45,621 bases of DNA, from contig FN649751.1 of the NCBI GenBank assembly GCA_000310025.1, positions 2,465,699 to 2,511,319 of the forward strand. Reading direction: 5' to 3'. Shown piece after piece: positions 44,492 to 45,621 of this stretch (position 1 is the first letter of the stretch; each line of letters opens with the position of its first letter). The position numbers and the translations under genes are program-made. Below the pieces are notes generated by a model. The model was not told the DNA's origin. It made no database searches and saw nothing but the letters and a program-made list of their open reading frames with translations. Source of the DNA: Ectocarpus siliculosus. Its lineage: Eukaryota; Sar; Phaeophyceae; Ectocarpales; Ectocarpaceae.

Positions 44492-44830
44492 CTACAAAGC
44501 CGGGACGGAGCACGCCGGGTTCTCACCGGACCAGGCTCTCACATCACCAAGCGCGAAGCGCCGTGAGGTATTCGGCGAGTCGCATGAAGGGTGAGCTGCA
44601 TCCTGCTAAGGGTGTTTGGCATCTTGTGCTTACTTCCTTGCGTACGGATGACAGCTGCGTATGACTTAATTTATTTTCTGGTGCTTTCACTTCCAGAGAC
44701 AGTTATAAGCACTGTGTAACTGTCTCGAGGATGCTTGACCATTTTAACACAACGTGGTGCGATCATCCCCCTTGCGCGGAGTGAGGGTTCTCCACCCCGC
44801 ACAACATGATCTACTCGACCACCATTATGG
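44492..44830. other. no gene seen
   Basis: This is a short non-coding stretch after the right flanking repeat. It contains GAAGGGTGAGCTGCATCC near 44586, which also occurs near 9557 in an intron (there as GAAGGGTGAGCTGCATCC), so a small dispersed repeat is likely. Nothing else is supported. Confidence 0.5.
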
Positions 44831-44838
44831 TTACCGCC

Positions 44839-45360
44839 AAAAAAAAAAAACAGAGGAAAAAAAAAAACGGTAACCTGGTTGCCGAGTTCACGAAGTGAAT
44901 TGGCTTGTTTTACAACGTCGTTGCCAATCGACGAAAACCCAATCCCGATGGCAAACACCGAGGGGGGGGCTTGTTTTACAACGTCGTTGCCAAGCGACGA
45001 AAACCCAACCCCGATGGCAAACACCGGGCGGGAGGCTGGGCGGGGGGGGGGGGGGCAAAGGAAACAACCCCCCAAAAGGAAAAAAAAAAAAGGCATCTGA
45101 AAAACAGGCCCACCAAAAAGGGGGCCGGGTAAAAAAACCAAAAAAAAACACAAATGCCTAAAAACAGGTCTTCAAAAAAAGGCTAGGCCCAACATGAAAA
45201 AAAGGGAAACATGAAAAAACCCCGGCCCTTGCTGATGGCTGTTTTCCCTTCCCCGGGGCCCGAAAACCTTCAACCCGTCCCCAAAATGGGACCCCATATC
45301 AAACCTACCCTTGGTGTGTTCAGTCCCGTCAATTCTCGGTATCAAAACCAGGAATTCCCC
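44839..45360. other. homopolymer-rich stretch, probable low-quality sequence
   Basis: Runs of 8-12 A or G (near 44839, 44860, 45040-45055 and 45080-45092) are dense. They are followed by sequence in which nearly every base is doubled or tripled (for example CCCCGGCCCTTG and TTCCCTTCCCCGGGGCCC). That texture is typical of over-called homopolymers at a read end rather than biology. Frames read through it are not trustworthy. Confidence 0.6.
44903..45034. repeat. 66-bp tandem duplication
   Basis: Two adjacent copies, starting at about 44903 and 44969, begin GCTTGTTTTACAACGTCGTT and continue GCCAA(T/G)CGACGAAAACCCAA, then CCCGATGGCAAACACCG and a G run. They differ at only a few positions. Confidence 0.85.
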
Positions 45361-45621
45361 GGCAAATGAAGTGCTGTAGGCCGCGGTCACCCTGTGTGAC
45401 TTCTCGCAGAGCTACATAGGTCGTCGTCAAGACACCGCGCAAAGCACAGCACACACATGTCCACACCCTGTATTTTCCTACCTGCGCCTACCCACCCTGT
45501 TGCCAACGTTTTTAAATTCCCGATGCTCTATGGGGGTGATGTTAAGAAGGCATGTAACTCTGTGGCCCCGGACAGGAGTTATCGGTTGACGCTAGAACGA
45601 AGAGCATGTAGGTGGCAACTC
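45361..45621. other. window end, no gene seen
   Basis: Composition returns to normal. TTCCTAC|CTGC near 45476-45485 would suit a minus-strand exon boundary, but too little sequence remains to support an exon. Confidence 0.4.

Overview
The window looks like nuclear DNA of an intron-rich stramenopile, most plausibly a brown alga of the Ectocarpus type (inference). Genes have many short exons (17-350 nt, a few above 1 kb) and GT-AG introns of a few hundred to about 1,000 bases. 3' untranslated stretches look long and the non-coding DNA is full of minisatellites and fold-back repeats. There are no bacterial-type operons, CRISPR arrays or rRNA, and I found no convincing tRNA.

Layout: (1) 2-550 (+) is the C-terminal half of an STK16-like protein kinase, cut by the window edge. 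(2) 2497-32599 (-) is read here as one very large gene. I assembled 36 exons by hand from splice sites and reading phase; together they give 9,480 coding bases, about 3,159 residues. The product is a coiled-coil scaffold interrupted by low-complexity blocks (Ser/Arg/Gly-basic, Glu-acidic, poly-Gln, Pro-Ala-Thr and Gly-rich). Its largest intron (14514-20347) holds a 3.3-kb minisatellite of about 20-bp units. A fall-back view is two coiled-coil genes separated by the satellite. (3) 32600-33063 is a short divergent promoter region with a 27-bp tandem duplication. (4) 33064-36842 (+) is a complete nine-exon mitochondrial carrier of 302 residues, closest in type to the citrate/tricarboxylate carriers. 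(5) 37920-39553 (-) is a Sfi1-like, Trp-repeat (centrin-binding type) gene whose 5' end I could not fix. (6) 39554-45621 is gene-poor: two fold-back elements, a decayed non-LTR reverse-transcriptase fragment (43198-44415, -) between direct repeats, a 66-bp tandem duplication and a stretch that looks like poor base-calling.

Functionally, the giant coiled-coil protein and the Sfi1-like protein are both of the kind found at basal bodies or centrosomes. The carrier and the kinase look like ordinary housekeeping genes, in metabolite transport and, by family, Golgi or membrane-traffic signalling. The most unusual signals are intronic. The satellite units, and a separate cluster of TTTAGGCG-like motifs, resemble 3' splice sites on the transcribed strand of the giant gene. 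All boundaries were derived by eye and may be off by a base or two.
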